Source: JANQOH01 sp965242575
GTDB taxonomy: Bacteria > Pseudomonadota > Alphaproteobacteria > UBA7887
Assembly: GCA_965242575.1 (NCBI GenBank)
Contig: OZ251461.1
Span: forward strand, 1,488,001 to 1,552,000
Reading direction: 5' to 3'
DNA: 64,000 nt
Of the stretch, positions 34,887 to 42,438 are shown piece by piece. The notes beneath the pieces were generated by a model. That model was not told the DNA's origin. It saw nothing but the letters and a program-made list of their open reading frames with translations, and made no database searches. The translations under genes and the position numbers were made by a program. Positions within the stretch are counted from its first letter, which is position 1. Every line of letters begins with the position of its first letter.

Positions 34887-35534
34887 ATGAGGACGACGAT
34901 TCTCGCCGCCGCGCTGTGCGCCGCCGCCATCCTTCGCGCCGCCCCGGCGCCGGCCCAGGAGGATGCGGCGTGGACCCCGCCCGACGGCGAGATCGTCGCC
35001 GCCGTCGAGGCCTATCTCAACGGCCTGCCGACGGTGCGCGCGCGGTTCGCGCAGACCGACGCCGACGGCGGCGTCGACCGCGGCGTGCTGTGGCTCTGGC
35101 GCCCCGGCCTCGCGCGGGTGGAGTACTCCCCGCCGACCGACCGGCTCCTCGTCGCCGACGGGACCTGGCTCGTCTATTTCGACGCCGAACTCGACCAGGT
35201 GAGCCACATCCCCCTCGACATCGGGCCGTTCCGCTTCCTCCTCGCCGACCGGGTGAGCCTTGAGGGCGACGTCCGCGTGACCGGCGTGGGGCGCGGCGGC
35301 GGGTTGCTGCGCCTCGCCATCGAGGACCCGGAGGCGCCGGGCGACGGCTCCGTGACCCTGGTGTTCGACGAGGACCCGCTCGCGCTGCGCCAGTGGGAGG
35401 TGGTCGACCCGCAGGGGTATCTCACCGTCGTCACCCTGTTCGACGCGGTGCTGGGCGAGCGCTTCGACCGCGACTGGTTCTACTTCCCCGAAAGCGCGCG
35501 CAAGCGCGACTTCCGCATCGGCGACCACGATTGA
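34887..35534 (+). CDS. lolA: Outer-membrane lipoprotein carrier protein LolA
   Basis: A 215-residue periplasmic chaperone that carries lipoproteins from LolCDE to the outer membrane. A signal peptide (TTILAAALCAAAILRAAPAP, cleavage near AQ) is followed by VEAYLNGLPTVRARFAQTD. Further family segments are GVLWLWRPGLARVEYSPPTD, VADGTWLVYFDAELDQV and WEVVDPQGYLTVVTLFD. The order ftsK then lolA is conserved in many alphaproteobacteria, which supports the call. It is convergent with the VOC-family gene seven bases downstream. Confidence 0.92.
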   Translation: MRTTILAAALCAAAILRAAPAPAQEDAAWTPPDGEIVAAVEAYLNGLPTVRARFAQTDADGGVDRGVLWLWRPGLARVEYSPPTDRLLVADGTWLVYFDAELDQVSHIPLDIGPFRFLLADRVSLEGDVRVTGVGRGGGLLRLAIEDPEAPGDGSVTLVFDEDPLALRQWEVVDPQGYLTVVTLFDAVLGERFDRDWFYFPESARKRDFRIGDHD

Positions 35535-35540
35535 GGGGCG

Positions 35541-36020
35541 TCAGGCCGCCTTCGCGCGCCGCCAGGCGTCGAGAGTCTCGCGCGCCTCCCGCTCCGTTCC
35601 GGCATCGGCGTCCGCGCCGGGGCGCCTGGCGCACAGTTCGATGACGTAGCCGTTCGGGTCGCGGAGATAGATCGACTCGATGGCGCCGTGGTCGGTCGGC
35701 CCGCGGACCTCGACTCCCTCCGCCCGCGCCTTGCCCGGCATGGCGCGCAGATCCGCCGCCGAAACCTCCAGCGCGATGTGGAGATCGAAGTCGCGCTGCC
35801 GTTTGAAGTCGAACGGCTCGTCCGGCGCCTCGAAGAACGCCATGAACGACCCGTCGCCGAGCCGGTAGAAGGTGTGCAGCACTCGCGCCCGGCGGCCCGT
35901 CCGCGTCTCGCCGATGGCCAGCGCGTCGGCCAGCGGCAGGCCGAGGAAGTCCTCGTAGAACGCCCGCGTCTCCTCCGAATCGCGGCAGCGATAGGCGTTG
36001 TGGTGGAGCTTCTCGATCAT
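35541..36020 (-). CDS. VOC-family (glyoxalase-like) protein
   Basis: A 159-residue metal-dependent dioxygenase/lyase-fold protein. It starts with KLHHNAYRCRDSEETRAFYE, where the first His is a metal ligand in this fold, and continues with FMAFFEAPDEPFDF and the second half HIALEVSAADL. It ends with DPNGYVIELC, whose Glu is a further ligand. Two betaalphabetabetabeta units are present. It lies 14 bases downstream of the DUF3501 gene on the same strand and may be the last gene of the Irr/rubrerythrin-linked transcript. The substrate is unknown. Confidence 0.85.
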   Translation of the reverse strand: MIEKLHHNAYRCRDSEETRAFYEDFLGLPLADALAIGETRTGRRARVLHTFYRLGDGSFMAFFEAPDEPFDFKRQRDFDLHIALEVSAADLRAMPGKARAEGVEVRGPTDHGAIESIYLRDPNGYVIELCARRPGADADAGTEREARETLDAWRRAKAA

Positions 36021-36034
36021 TGCGTCGTCCTCCG

Positions 36035-36625
36035 TCAGTCCAGGTCGGCGGCGAGGGACCGGCGCGCGGCCGCGCCGATCGCCGCCCGGTGCGCGTAGCG
36101 CGGATGCGCGATCTTCACCGCCGCCGCTTGCGCCGGGTCGCGGAACGCGGCGACCTGCTCCGGCGCGAGCGGGAAGCGCAGGAAGTGCACCGCCGACGCC
36201 TTGCCGGCGGCGGAGGTGCGCTCCACGTCGCGCTCCGGCTCCGCCGGCGCGGTCGAATCGCCGATGCGCAGCGCCGCCGTCCGCTCGATCCCGCCGACCG
36301 CGCCCAGGAACCGCGCGCGGCGGGCCGGGTCGTCGATCTCGAACATCAGCGTCGCCACCAGTTCGGCGCCGCGCGGGACCAGCGGGTTGTAGGCGGCGAG
36401 TTCGTCGGCGATCTGCGCCTCGCCTCCGCGCTCCACGTAAAGCATTTCGTGGATCTGCATCCACACCGTCTCGCGGTTCTCGAAACTCAGCGAGGCGTGC
36501 GGGCCGACCTCGACGCGGCGGAGCCGGCGCAGCTCGGTCAACGCGCGGCGCTTCTCGCCGCGGACTTTGGCGTAGTCCTCCATCGCCATCACGTCGGCGC
36601 GCGCGAGCGTCCCGGCGGTCATCAT
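36035..36625 (-). CDS. DUF3501 family protein
   Basis: A 196-residue protein of the DUF3501 family. The typical conserved block is FENRETVWMQIHEMLYVERG, followed by NPLVPRGAELVATLMFEIDD and HFLRFPLAPEQVAAF. The family has no proven function. It is almost always encoded beside a heterodisulfide reductase-like Fe-S protein and rubrerythrin, as here, which points to peroxide or iron stress. The ATG at 36625 overlaps the stop codon of the Fe-S gene upstream, with a ggaaggagaa ribosome site inside that gene, so translation is probably coupled. Confidence 0.9.
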   Translation of the reverse strand: MMTAGTLARADVMAMEDYAKVRGEKRRALTELRRLRRVEVGPHASLSFENRETVWMQIHEMLYVERGGEAQIADELAAYNPLVPRGAELVATLMFEIDDPARRARFLGAVGGIERTAALRIGDSTAPAEPERDVERTSAAGKASAVHFLRFPLAPEQVAAFRDPAQAAAVKIAHPRYAHRAAIGAAARRSLAADLD

Positions 36626-37968
36626 GGTTCTCCTTCCCCATAGGCGAGCGCCACCAGTTCGATGGGGTGATGGGCGCGCGCGACGGCGAGCGGCGCGTCG
36701 GAGAGCCGCTCCATCCCCTGCCGCAAATGCTCGCCGGCCAGCGGGCATTCCGACACCAGGAACGCCTTGCCGGCGGCCAGCGCCTTGCGCGCCGCCGGAC
36801 GCCCGACCTTGAGCGCGGTTTCGAAATAGCGCGTCTTGACCCCCCACGATCCGCCATGGCCCGAACAGCGCTCGACGACCTCCAGGTCGCAATCGGGGAT
36901 CAGGCGCAGCATCTCCACCGCCTTGGGGCCGATGTTCTGCGCCCGCGCGTGGCATGCAAGATGGACCGCGACGCCGCCCTCCAGCGGCCGCATGCCCTCC
37001 GCCAGCCCCTCGTTGCGGGCGATGTCGACGACGTATTCGGACAAGTCGCGGGTATGAGCGGCGAGCCGCGCGATGGCGTCGTCGCCGGGCGCGAGCAGCG
37101 GCCATTCCTTCTTCATCATCAGCGCGCAGCTCGGCGTGAGCGCCACGACGTCGCGCCCCGCGTCGATATGCAGGGCCAGGGCGGCGGCAGTCCGCCGCGC
37201 GCGGGCGGCGACGCCGTCCAGGTCGCCGTGCTCCATCTGCGGCATCCCGCAGCAGCCGGGGTAGGCGGCCTCGGCGTCGACGCCGTTGCGCCGCAGCACC
37301 GCCAGTGCCGCCGCGCCGATGTCCGGGTTGTTGTAGTTGACGAAGCAGGTCGCGTGCAGGACCGCCTTGCGTTCGCGCGCCGGCGCCTCCGCGTCGCGCG
37401 CCGGCGCCCGCCGGGCGCGCGCGGCGAAGGTGCGGAAATGGAACTTCGGCAGCGACGCCTCGGGGTGGACTCCGGCGAACCTGTCCAGCAGCGGGCGGGT
37501 CAGGCGGTTGCCCGCAGCGCTCGCCCAATTCGCCAACGGCGCGACGGCGCCGGCGAGCCGCCCGTTGCGGTCGGTGCTGGCGAGCTGGCGGTCGGCGAAC
37601 CCGGTCTTCCCGGCCGCATGCGCCGCCGCGCGGGCGCGCAGCACCAGATGCGGGAAGTCGATGTCGAACTCGTGCGGCGGCACGTAGGGGCAGCTCACCA
37701 TGAAGCACATGTCGCACAGCGTGCAGGCGTCGACGACCGGCCCGAACGCGGCGCTCTCCACCGAGTCGAGCTCGCCCGTCTCCGACTCGTCGATGAGGTC
37801 GAACAAGCGCGGGAAACTGTCGCACAGGTTGAAGCACCGGCGGCAGCCGTGGCACACGTCGAACACGCGGCGCAGCTCGGCGTCGATCTTCTCCGGGTCG
37901 CCGTAATCCGGGTCCGCGCGGTCCACCGGGCGGCGCTCCGGGGCGCGCAATCCGCCTTCGCCGGGCAT
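36622..37968 (-). CDS. Heterodisulfide reductase-like Fe-S protein (CCG domain)
   Basis: A 448-residue cytoplasmic electron carrier. The N-terminal part binds two 4Fe-4S clusters through CHGCRRCFNLCDSFPR and CTLCDMCFMVSCPYVPP. The C-terminal part has two cysteine-rich CCG-type modules, AAYPGCCGMPQMEHGDL and VERCSGHGGSWGV. The latter has lost one of the paired cysteines usually seen. The layout is that of GlcF/HdrB-like proteins, but the neighbours (rubrerythrin, DUF3501, irr) identify it as the Fe-S member of that stress cluster rather than the missing glcF. It may donate electrons to the rubrerythrin. Confidence 0.88.
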   Translation of the reverse strand: MPGEGGLRAPERRPVDRADPDYGDPEKIDAELRRVFDVCHGCRRCFNLCDSFPRLFDLIDESETGELDSVESAAFGPVVDACTLCDMCFMVSCPYVPPHEFDIDFPHLVLRARAAAHAAGKTGFADRQLASTDRNGRLAGAVAPLANWASAAGNRLTRPLLDRFAGVHPEASLPKFHFRTFAARARRAPARDAEAPARERKAVLHATCFVNYNNPDIGAAALAVLRRNGVDAEAAYPGCCGMPQMEHGDLDGVAARARRTAAALALHIDAGRDVVALTPSCALMMKKEWPLLAPGDDAIARLAAHTRDLSEYVVDIARNEGLAEGMRPLEGGVAVHLACHARAQNIGPKAVEMLRLIPDCDLEVVERCSGHGGSWGVKTRYFETALKVGRPAARKALAAGKAFLVSECPLAGEHLRQGMERLSDAPLAVARAHHPIELVALAYGEGEP

Positions 37969-38002
37969 GGCTCGAATCCTTCTGCGCCGGGGGTGGAGGG
38001 GG

Positions 38003-38031
38003 GCCGCGGGGCCGGCGCGCGGCCCCGCGGC
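38003..38031 (-). terminator. Strong intercistronic hairpin between rubrerythrin and Fe-S genes
   Basis: A perfect 11-bp inverted repeat (gccgcggggcc) with a 7-base loop starts ten bases after the rubrerythrin stop codon and ends 34 bases before the Fe-S gene. No T tract follows on either strand. It is probably a partial terminator or an mRNA end that lets rubrerythrin be expressed above the downstream genes. Confidence 0.55.
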
Positions 38032-38040
38032 GGGACGGGC

Positions 38041-38457
38041 CTAGTCGAGCGTGTCGAGCGCCCGCTGGAAGCGCCCGGCATGCGACTTCTCGGCCTTCGC
38101 CAGGGTCTCGAACCAATCGGCGATCTCGTCGAAGCCCTCGTCGCGCGCGGTCCGCGCCATGCCCGGATACATATCGGTGTATTCGTGCGTTTCGCCGGCG
38201 ATGGCGGCCTTGAGGTTCAGCCGCGTGCCGCCGATGGGCTCGCCCGTCGCCGGGTCCCCGGTCTCCTTGAGGTAGTCGAGGTGGCCGTGCGCGTGCCCGG
38301 TCTCGCCCTCCGCGGTGGAGCGGAAGACGGTCGCTACGTCGTTGTAGCCCTCCACGTCCGCCTTCTGGGCGAAGTAGAGGTAGCGCCGGTTGGCTTGCGA
38401 TTCGCCGGCGAAGGCGGCCTTCAGGTTGTCCTCGGTCTTGGTTCCGCTAAGCGCCAT
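38041..38457 (-). CDS. Rubrerythrin (di-iron domain only)
   Basis: A 138-residue ferritin-like di-iron protein that reduces hydrogen peroxide. It has the first helix DNLKAAFAGESQANRRYLYF, then FRSTAEGETGHAHGH (ExxH), AGETHEYTDMYPGMA, and AKAEKSHAGRFQRAL with the second ExxH. The C-terminal rubredoxin domain of classical rubrerythrins is missing, as is common in aerobic alphaproteobacteria. The ATG at 38457 has a strong aggagg ribosome site. An upstream in-frame start at 38487 would run into the promoter and is not preferred. It is first in a unit with the Fe-S and DUF3501 genes and is preceded by a Fur-type operator. Confidence 0.93.
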   Translation of the reverse strand: MALSGTKTEDNLKAAFAGESQANRRYLYFAQKADVEGYNDVATVFRSTAEGETGHAHGHLDYLKETGDPATGEPIGGTRLNLKAAIAGETHEYTDMYPGMARTARDEGFDEIADWFETLAKAEKSHAGRFQRALDTLD

Positions 38458-38516
38458 GGGGTCCTCCTGTGGAACGGTCCGCCTCATATGGCCCCGCCGG
38501 CCGCCGCCGTCAACAG

Positions 38517-38539
38517 ATTAGAATCGTTATAATTCGAAT
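38517..38539 (-). promoter_or_regulatory. Candidate Irr/Fur-family operator before rubrerythrin
   Basis: A 23-bp imperfect inverted repeat in an unusually AT-rich pocket. The arms read ATTaGAAT and ATTCgAAT with a 7-base centre. It overlaps the irr stop codon and lies 60 bases before the rubrerythrin start. A second site with the same core (GAAT...TATnATTC.AAT, 16 of 23 positions shared) lies before irr. The pattern resembles Irr-box (iron control element) palindromes. Confidence 0.6.
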
Positions 38540-38955
38540 TTTCGCAGCCGGACGACCGCGTCGACGCGCTCCACCTCCCGCCCCGCCGGCGGCTCGGGCA
38601 GCGTCGCGAGCGCCACCGCCTCGGCGGGGATGTCGGTCAGTTCGCCGGTTTCGGTGTCGTAGAAGTGGTGGTGGTGGGCGGTGTTGGTGTCGAAATACGT
38701 CCGCCCCGGCGCCGCCGCGAGTTCGCGCAGCAGCCCCGCCCGGACGAAGCGGTGCAGCGTGTTGTAGACCGTGGCGACCGAGACGCGGACTCCCGCGCCG
38801 CGCGCTTCGGCATGCAGCCGCTCCGCCGTCAGGTGCCGATCGCCGCCCTCCGCGACGAGCCGCGCCAGCGCCACCCGCTGGCGCGTGGGGCGCAGTCCGG
38901 CGCGCCGCAGCAGGGCGGCGGCTTCGGCTTCGGCGGTCGGCGCGTTCGCTGTCAT
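38527..38955 (-). CDS. irr: Fur-family iron response regulator Irr
   Basis: A 142-residue Fur-superfamily regulator. The N-terminal winged helix has LRRAGLRPTRQRVALARLV and VSVATVYNTLHRFVRAGLL. The dimerisation part has FDTNTAHHHHFYDTETGELTDIP. The His cluster and the DIP ending, followed by VERVDAVVRLRK, are the marks of Irr, the haem-responsive iron regulator of alphaproteobacteria, rather than Fur or PerR. Irr represses or activates iron and haem genes according to haem status. It directly precedes rubrerythrin on the same strand, and its own leader has a matching operator, so it probably controls itself and the cluster. Confidence 0.88.
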   Translation of the reverse strand: MTANAPTAEAEAAALLRRAGLRPTRQRVALARLVAEGGDRHLTAERLHAEARGAGVRVSVATVYNTLHRFVRAGLLRELAAAPGRTYFDTNTAHHHHFYDTETGELTDIPAEAVALATLPEPPAGREVERVDAVVRLRKFEL

Positions 38956-38963
38956 GGCTTGCC

Positions 38964-38986
38964 TTGCGAATTCGTATCATTCCAAT
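38964..38986 (-). promoter_or_regulatory. Candidate Irr/Fur-family operator before irr
   Basis: A 23-bp site 9 bases upstream of the irr start codon. On the minus strand it begins ATTGGAATGATACGAATTC, an imperfect inverted repeat. It shares its core with the site before rubrerythrin. Its position over the ribosome-binding and promoter region suits autorepression. Known for the family: Irr binds inverted repeats of this general type. Confidence 0.55.
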
Positions 38987-39331
38987 GTAGTCTCCGCGCC
39001 GCCGCCGCGCAACGGGCCGGGCGCGGCGGTTTCCGCTACGAGCCCCATCCGGCGCGCGCGTGCGATGTCCCCGCGCGCGGTCGGCGGTCCGGTCCGTTTC
39101 GTTCTCGCCGGTTCGGGGCGTGTCGCCGATGGCCCACCCGGAGACCCGGATGCGTAGGCGCCGCGCGAGCGCTTCCGGCGGCGGGAACGGGACGAGCGGC
39201 GGGCCGCGCATACCGGCGGACTCAGCCCCGGCGCGCGCTCCCGGCGCATAGGTGCGCGGCGGAGCGCGACGTCCGGGATCGGAAAACGACGGGCAAAACC
39301 GCGCACGGGCAGCATCGGAACGGGGCCGGCC
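38987..39331. other. Intergenic region between irr and phaR, no gene recognised
   Basis: This 345-bp stretch has no convincing coding sequence or RNA gene. The open frames in it are Arg/Pro/Gly-rich products of high G+C. It should contain the irr promoter at its left end. I saw no tRNA-like cloverleaf. Confidence 0.5.
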
Positions 39332-39922
39332 TTACTCGCTCCGGTCCAGCGCGTCTATTCGCGCCTGCATCTTGGCGAGCTGGGCGCGGAGTTCGTCGAT
39401 CTCGCGCGCCTCCGGTTCGGGCGCGGGGTCCGGCGCGGCGCGGGCGCCGCCGGGCCGGGCCGCCGCGAAGGGGTCGAACATCGCCGCCGCCTGGCGGAAC
39501 ATGGCCATGTTCTTCTCGCTCGCGTCGCGCATCGCGCGGGCGGGGAAGAACTCGCCGAACGCGGCCTCCATGTCGCGCCGCATCCGGTCCTGGTTGTCGG
39601 CGAAACCGTTCATCGCCGCCTCGAGGTAGGAGGGGACGAGGGCGCGCAGATTGTCGTCGTAACAGCCGATCAACTGGCGCAGGAAGCCGATGGGAAGAAG
39701 GTTCTCTCCCTTCGCCTCGCGCTCCAGGATGATCTGCGCGAGGACGGATCGGGTGATGTCCTCGCCGGATTTGGCGTCGTGGACGACGAAATCCACGCCC
39801 GCCTTCACCATCGCGCACAGGTCGTCGAGGGTGACGTAGCGTGACGACGCGGTGTCGTAAAGCCGCCGGTTCGCGTATTTCCTGACGACGACCGGGGCCG
39901 GGTCGTTCTCGTTCTTGGCCAT
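39332..39922 (-). CDS. phaR: Polyhydroxyalkanoate synthesis repressor PhaR
   Basis: A 196-residue DNA-binding regulator of phasin and polyhydroxyalkanoate genes that also senses PHA granules. The N-terminal PHB/PHA accumulation domain is unmistakable: VVVRKYANRRLYDTASSRYV, TLDDLCAMVKAGVDFVVHDA and SGEDITRSVLAQIILERE. The helical LLPIGFLRQLIGCYDDNLRA follows. The C-terminal tail contains a short coiled coil (EIDELRAQLAKMQARIDAL). It shows that the organism probably stores polyester. It is a single gene here, with def downstream on the same strand. Confidence 0.95.
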   Translation of the reverse strand: MAKNENDPAPVVVRKYANRRLYDTASSRYVTLDDLCAMVKAGVDFVVHDAKSGEDITRSVLAQIILEREAKGENLLPIGFLRQLIGCYDDNLRALVPSYLEAAMNGFADNQDRMRRDMEAAFGEFFPARAMRDASEKNMAMFRQAAAMFDPFAAARPGGARAAPDPAPEPEAREIDELRAQLAKMQARIDALDRSE

Positions 39923-39973
39923 GCCGCCTCCCCGCCCGGCTCCGCGCGGCCCGGCGGCGGGGAGTATAGCGCG

Positions 39974-40504
39974 TCACGCCGCCGCGCGCTTCCCCGGCCC
40001 GGCCTTCCGCGCCTTGCCGAGCTTGCGCAGGATCATCGACCGGCGGACGCGCGAGATGCGGTCGACGAACAACACCCCGTCCAGATGGTCGATTTCGTGC
40101 TGGACGCAGGTCGCCGGCAGGCCCTCCAGCTCGACCTCGCGCGCCGCGCCGGCGCGGTCCAGATAGGCGATGCGCGCGCGCGCCGGGCGCGCCACCTCCG
40201 CGTAATGGCCGGGCAGCGACAGGCAACCCTCCTCGAAGACGGCGGTCTCGCGGGAGGCGGAGACGACGCGCGGGTCGACCAGGGCCAGCGGCTCCGGCGC
40301 GCCGCCGTCCGCCGCCGTATCGACGACGACGACGCGGCGGAGCGCGCCCACCTGCGGCGCGGCGAGGCCGATGCCGCCGGCGTCGTACATGGTCTCGAAC
40401 ATGTCGTCGACGAGGCGGCGGACCGCGCCGTCGACCGCCCCGGCGGGGGCGCAGCGGCGGCGCAGCCGCGGGTCGGGCGCGACGATGACGGGGAGCAGGG
40501 CCAC
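39974..40504 (-). CDS. def: Peptide deformylase
   Basis: A 176-residue metalloenzyme that removes the formyl group from nascent proteins. All three deformylase motifs are present: GIGLAAPQVG, EEGCLSLPG with the metal-binding Cys, and QHEIDHLDG with the two His ligands and catalytic Glu. The second motif has the usual EGCLS form. I chose the GTG at 40504 (VALLPVIVAPDPRLRR), as the N-terminus then has the normal length. The C-terminus is basic. No fmt gene is adjacent, so this may be one of several deformylases. Confidence 0.92.
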   Translation of the reverse strand: MALLPVIVAPDPRLRRRCAPAGAVDGAVRRLVDDMFETMYDAGGIGLAAPQVGALRRVVVVDTAADGGAPEPLALVDPRVVSASRETAVFEEGCLSLPGHYAEVARPARARIAYLDRAGAAREVELEGLPATCVQHEIDHLDGVLFVDRISRVRRSMILRKLGKARKAGPGKRAAA

Positions 40505-40517
40505 GGCCGGCGCGCGC

Positions 40518-40979
40518 CTAGGGCGAGTCGGGAACGCCGTCGAGGCGCCAGCGGCGGACCATCGCGCGGAGCTCGGCCTGCCGCTCCGGCGCGATCCAGC
40601 GGCCGGCGAAATCGCGCGCGGCGGCGGCCTTGTCGTGGCCCGCGCCGACGGCGAAGTGATACCAAGCGTAGGCGAGTTCGGGGTCGCGCGCCACGCCGCG
40701 GCCCTCGAGATAGGCGCTGGCGAGCAGGACCTGCGACTCGACGTGGCCGCGCGCGGCGGCGGCGCGGTACCAGCGCGCCGCCTCCTCGTGGCGGCCGCGG
40801 ATCGCGGCGACGTGGCCCAGGCCCGCCATCGCCCAGCGGTCGCCGCGCTCGGCGAGCGGCGTCCACGCGGCGGCGGCGGCGGCGAAGTCGCCGTTCTCGA
40901 AATGCGCGCGGCCGTCATCGGCCGCCGGCGCCGGACCCGCCAGGGCGGCGGCCAGAAGAAGGACTGCGATGCGCGGCAT
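40518..40979 (-). CDS. Secreted Sel1-like repeat protein
   Basis: A 153-residue protein with a signal peptide (MPRIAVLLLAAALAGPAPAA) and two to three Sel1-type repeats. Examples are WAMAGLGHVAAIRGRHEEAA and RWYRAAAARGHVESQVLLAS, then AYLEGRGVARDPELAYAWYH. Sel1 repeats form helical pairs that bind other proteins, often in the periplasm. A start at 40991 would add four residues before the signal peptide; neither start has a good ribosome site. It lies 13 bases upstream of def on the same strand. The function is unknown. Confidence 0.82.
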   Translation of the reverse strand: MPRIAVLLLAAALAGPAPAADDGRAHFENGDFAAAAAAWTPLAERGDRWAMAGLGHVAAIRGRHEEAARWYRAAAARGHVESQVLLASAYLEGRGVARDPELAYAWYHFAVGAGHDKAAAARDFAGRWIAPERQAELRAMVRRWRLDGVPDSP

Positions 40980-41033
40980 GACGACGTCCATATAGCGCGG
41001 CGGGGCGCGCGGTTCCAGTGTCCGGGCGCGCGG

Positions 41034-41393
41034 TCACGCCTGCGGCTCGAGCGCCTCCAGGAACGCCAAGTCGATGGGGAGCGGGGGGCCGAGCCACAGC
41101 GCGAAGCGGGAATGGTCGGCGACCTCGTCGCCGGTCCGGGGATGCACCAGGACCGACAGATCGCCCCGGTTGAGCATCAGCCAGGGGACGAAACTCGGGA
41201 ACAGCGGCGGGTCGAACGCCACCTGGTACATCGGTTCGGGGTGCGGCCCCACGGGTGCGTCGCGCCAGCGCCCCAGCCGCGCCGCGAAGCGGGCGGCGAT
41301 GGCGGCCCGCAACTCCCCGGCGCGGCGGCGCGCGGCGGCGTCCGGGTAATAGACGTGGGCGTGGTAGCCGGCGATGGCTCCGCCGTCGCGCAC
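41034..41393 (-). CDS. DOPA 4,5-dioxygenase-like protein
   Basis: A 119-residue protein of the DOPA_dioxygen family (aromatic ring-opening dioxygenase-like). The metal ligands are probably in GYHAHVYYPD near the N-terminus, HPEPMYQVAFDPPLF, and SVLVHPRTGDEVADHSRFAL. These blocks are conserved in bacterial homologues of unknown substrate. The GTG at 41393 comes two bases after the stop codon of the M48 peptidase gene, so translation is likely coupled with it. Function in aromatic metabolism is inferred from the family only. Confidence 0.85.
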   Translation of the reverse strand: MRDGGAIAGYHAHVYYPDAAARRRAGELRAAIAARFAARLGRWRDAPVGPHPEPMYQVAFDPPLFPSFVPWLMLNRGDLSVLVHPRTGDEVADHSRFALWLGPPLPIDLAFLEALEPQA

Positions 41394-41395
41394 GG

Positions 41396-42211
41396 TCAGG
41401 CGGCGCGGCGGGCGGCGAGGTGGCGGCGCATGGCGGCGATGCGGTTCGCGTCCAGCGGGTGGGTGCTCATGAATTCCAGCCGCCGCCGGCCGCCGGAGCG
41501 CCGCGCCATCGCTTGCCAGAAGCGGAGCGCCTCCGGCGCCGCGTAGCCGCCGCCGATCATGAAGTCGACGCCCAGCCGGTCCGCTTCGTATTCGTGCTGG
41601 CGCGAATAGGGCAGGAGGACGCCGAACGTCACCCCGGCGCCGAGCACCGCGGCGATCTCGTTTCCGTAACGCGCGTCCGATTGCGACAGCGCCGCCGCCG
41701 CGGCCGTCGTGGCGACCTGGGCGAGGAGGCTCTGGCTGTAGCGCTCGGCGGCGTGGCGGCCCACCACGTGGCCCACTTCGTGGCCCATCACCGCGGCGAC
41801 CTGGTGGTCGTTCTCCATCAGGTCGAGGATGCCGGTGTAGAAGCCCACCTTGCCGCCGGGCAGGACCCAGGCGTTGACCTGGTCGTCCTCGAACGCGGCG
41901 AACTCCCACCCGCGGCGGGCGAGGCCGCGGTCGGGATATTGCCGCGCCGCCGCCTGGACGATGCGCCGCCCCACCCGTTGCAGCCGCGCGTCGCGGCGGC
42001 GCGGAGTCCGGCGCAGGGTCTCGCGCCAGACGCCGGCGGCGAGCGCCGCGAGCTGCCCGTCGGAGACGAGGAGCAATTGGCGGCGGCCCAGCGCGGCGTT
42101 CGCCGCGCAGCCGGCGAGGCCGGCGCCGGAGAAGGCGACGACCGCGCCCGAGGCGAGGCCGGACACCAGCTCGCGCCGCGACAGTTCGACGGTCGCCGAC
42201 GCCTCGGTCAT
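41396..42211 (-). CDS. M48-family metalloprotease lipoprotein
   Basis: A 271-residue zinc metalloprotease attached by a lipid anchor. The N-terminus has an RRE-containing signal and a lipobox (LAGCAANAAL). The catalytic motif is HEVGH, in AVMGHEVGHVVGRHAAERY. The third ligand comes in RQHEYEADRLGVDFM, and STHPLDANRIAAM is typical of Oma1/LoiP-like proteins. Such proteases perform quality control of outer-membrane proteins. SRRELV in the signal could also be read as a Tat motif. The gene is first in a unit with the dioxygenase-like gene. Confidence 0.92.
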   Translation of the reverse strand: MTEASATVELSRRELVSGLASGAVVAFSGAGLAGCAANAALGRRQLLLVSDGQLAALAAGVWRETLRRTPRRRDARLQRVGRRIVQAAARQYPDRGLARRGWEFAAFEDDQVNAWVLPGGKVGFYTGILDLMENDHQVAAVMGHEVGHVVGRHAAERYSQSLLAQVATTAAAAALSQSDARYGNEIAAVLGAGVTFGVLLPYSRQHEYEADRLGVDFMIGGGYAAPEALRFWQAMARRSGGRRRLEFMSTHPLDANRIAAMRRHLAARRAA

Positions 42212-42438
42212 GGGATCCGCCCCTCCGTTCCCGGCTCCGGGGGATCGGAGCCTACCCGGCCGCGCGCGTCAACCCGCCCGTCGCCGACACGCGATCCGTC
42301 CGGATAACGCCTTTTTCGTTCTGCGGGACGCAGCGGACGGCGCCCCCGCGCGCGGCGAGTCAACCGCGCTTGCGCGGCGTTGCGCCGGGCGCCCGGCGCG
42401 GGCATTATTTGCGCCCTTCGCCGAAGGGAGGGCGCGGC

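Noticed and set aside
36622..37968. The missing glycolate oxidase Fe-S subunit glcF
   Set aside because: The protein has a GlcF-like layout, but its position beside rubrerythrin, DUF3501 and irr and its cysteine pattern fit the stress-cluster Fe-S protein, not GlcF.
38987..39331. A small gene or RNA between irr and phaR
   Set aside because: Open frames here are Arg/Pro/Gly-rich without a ribosome site, and no tRNA-like fold was seen.
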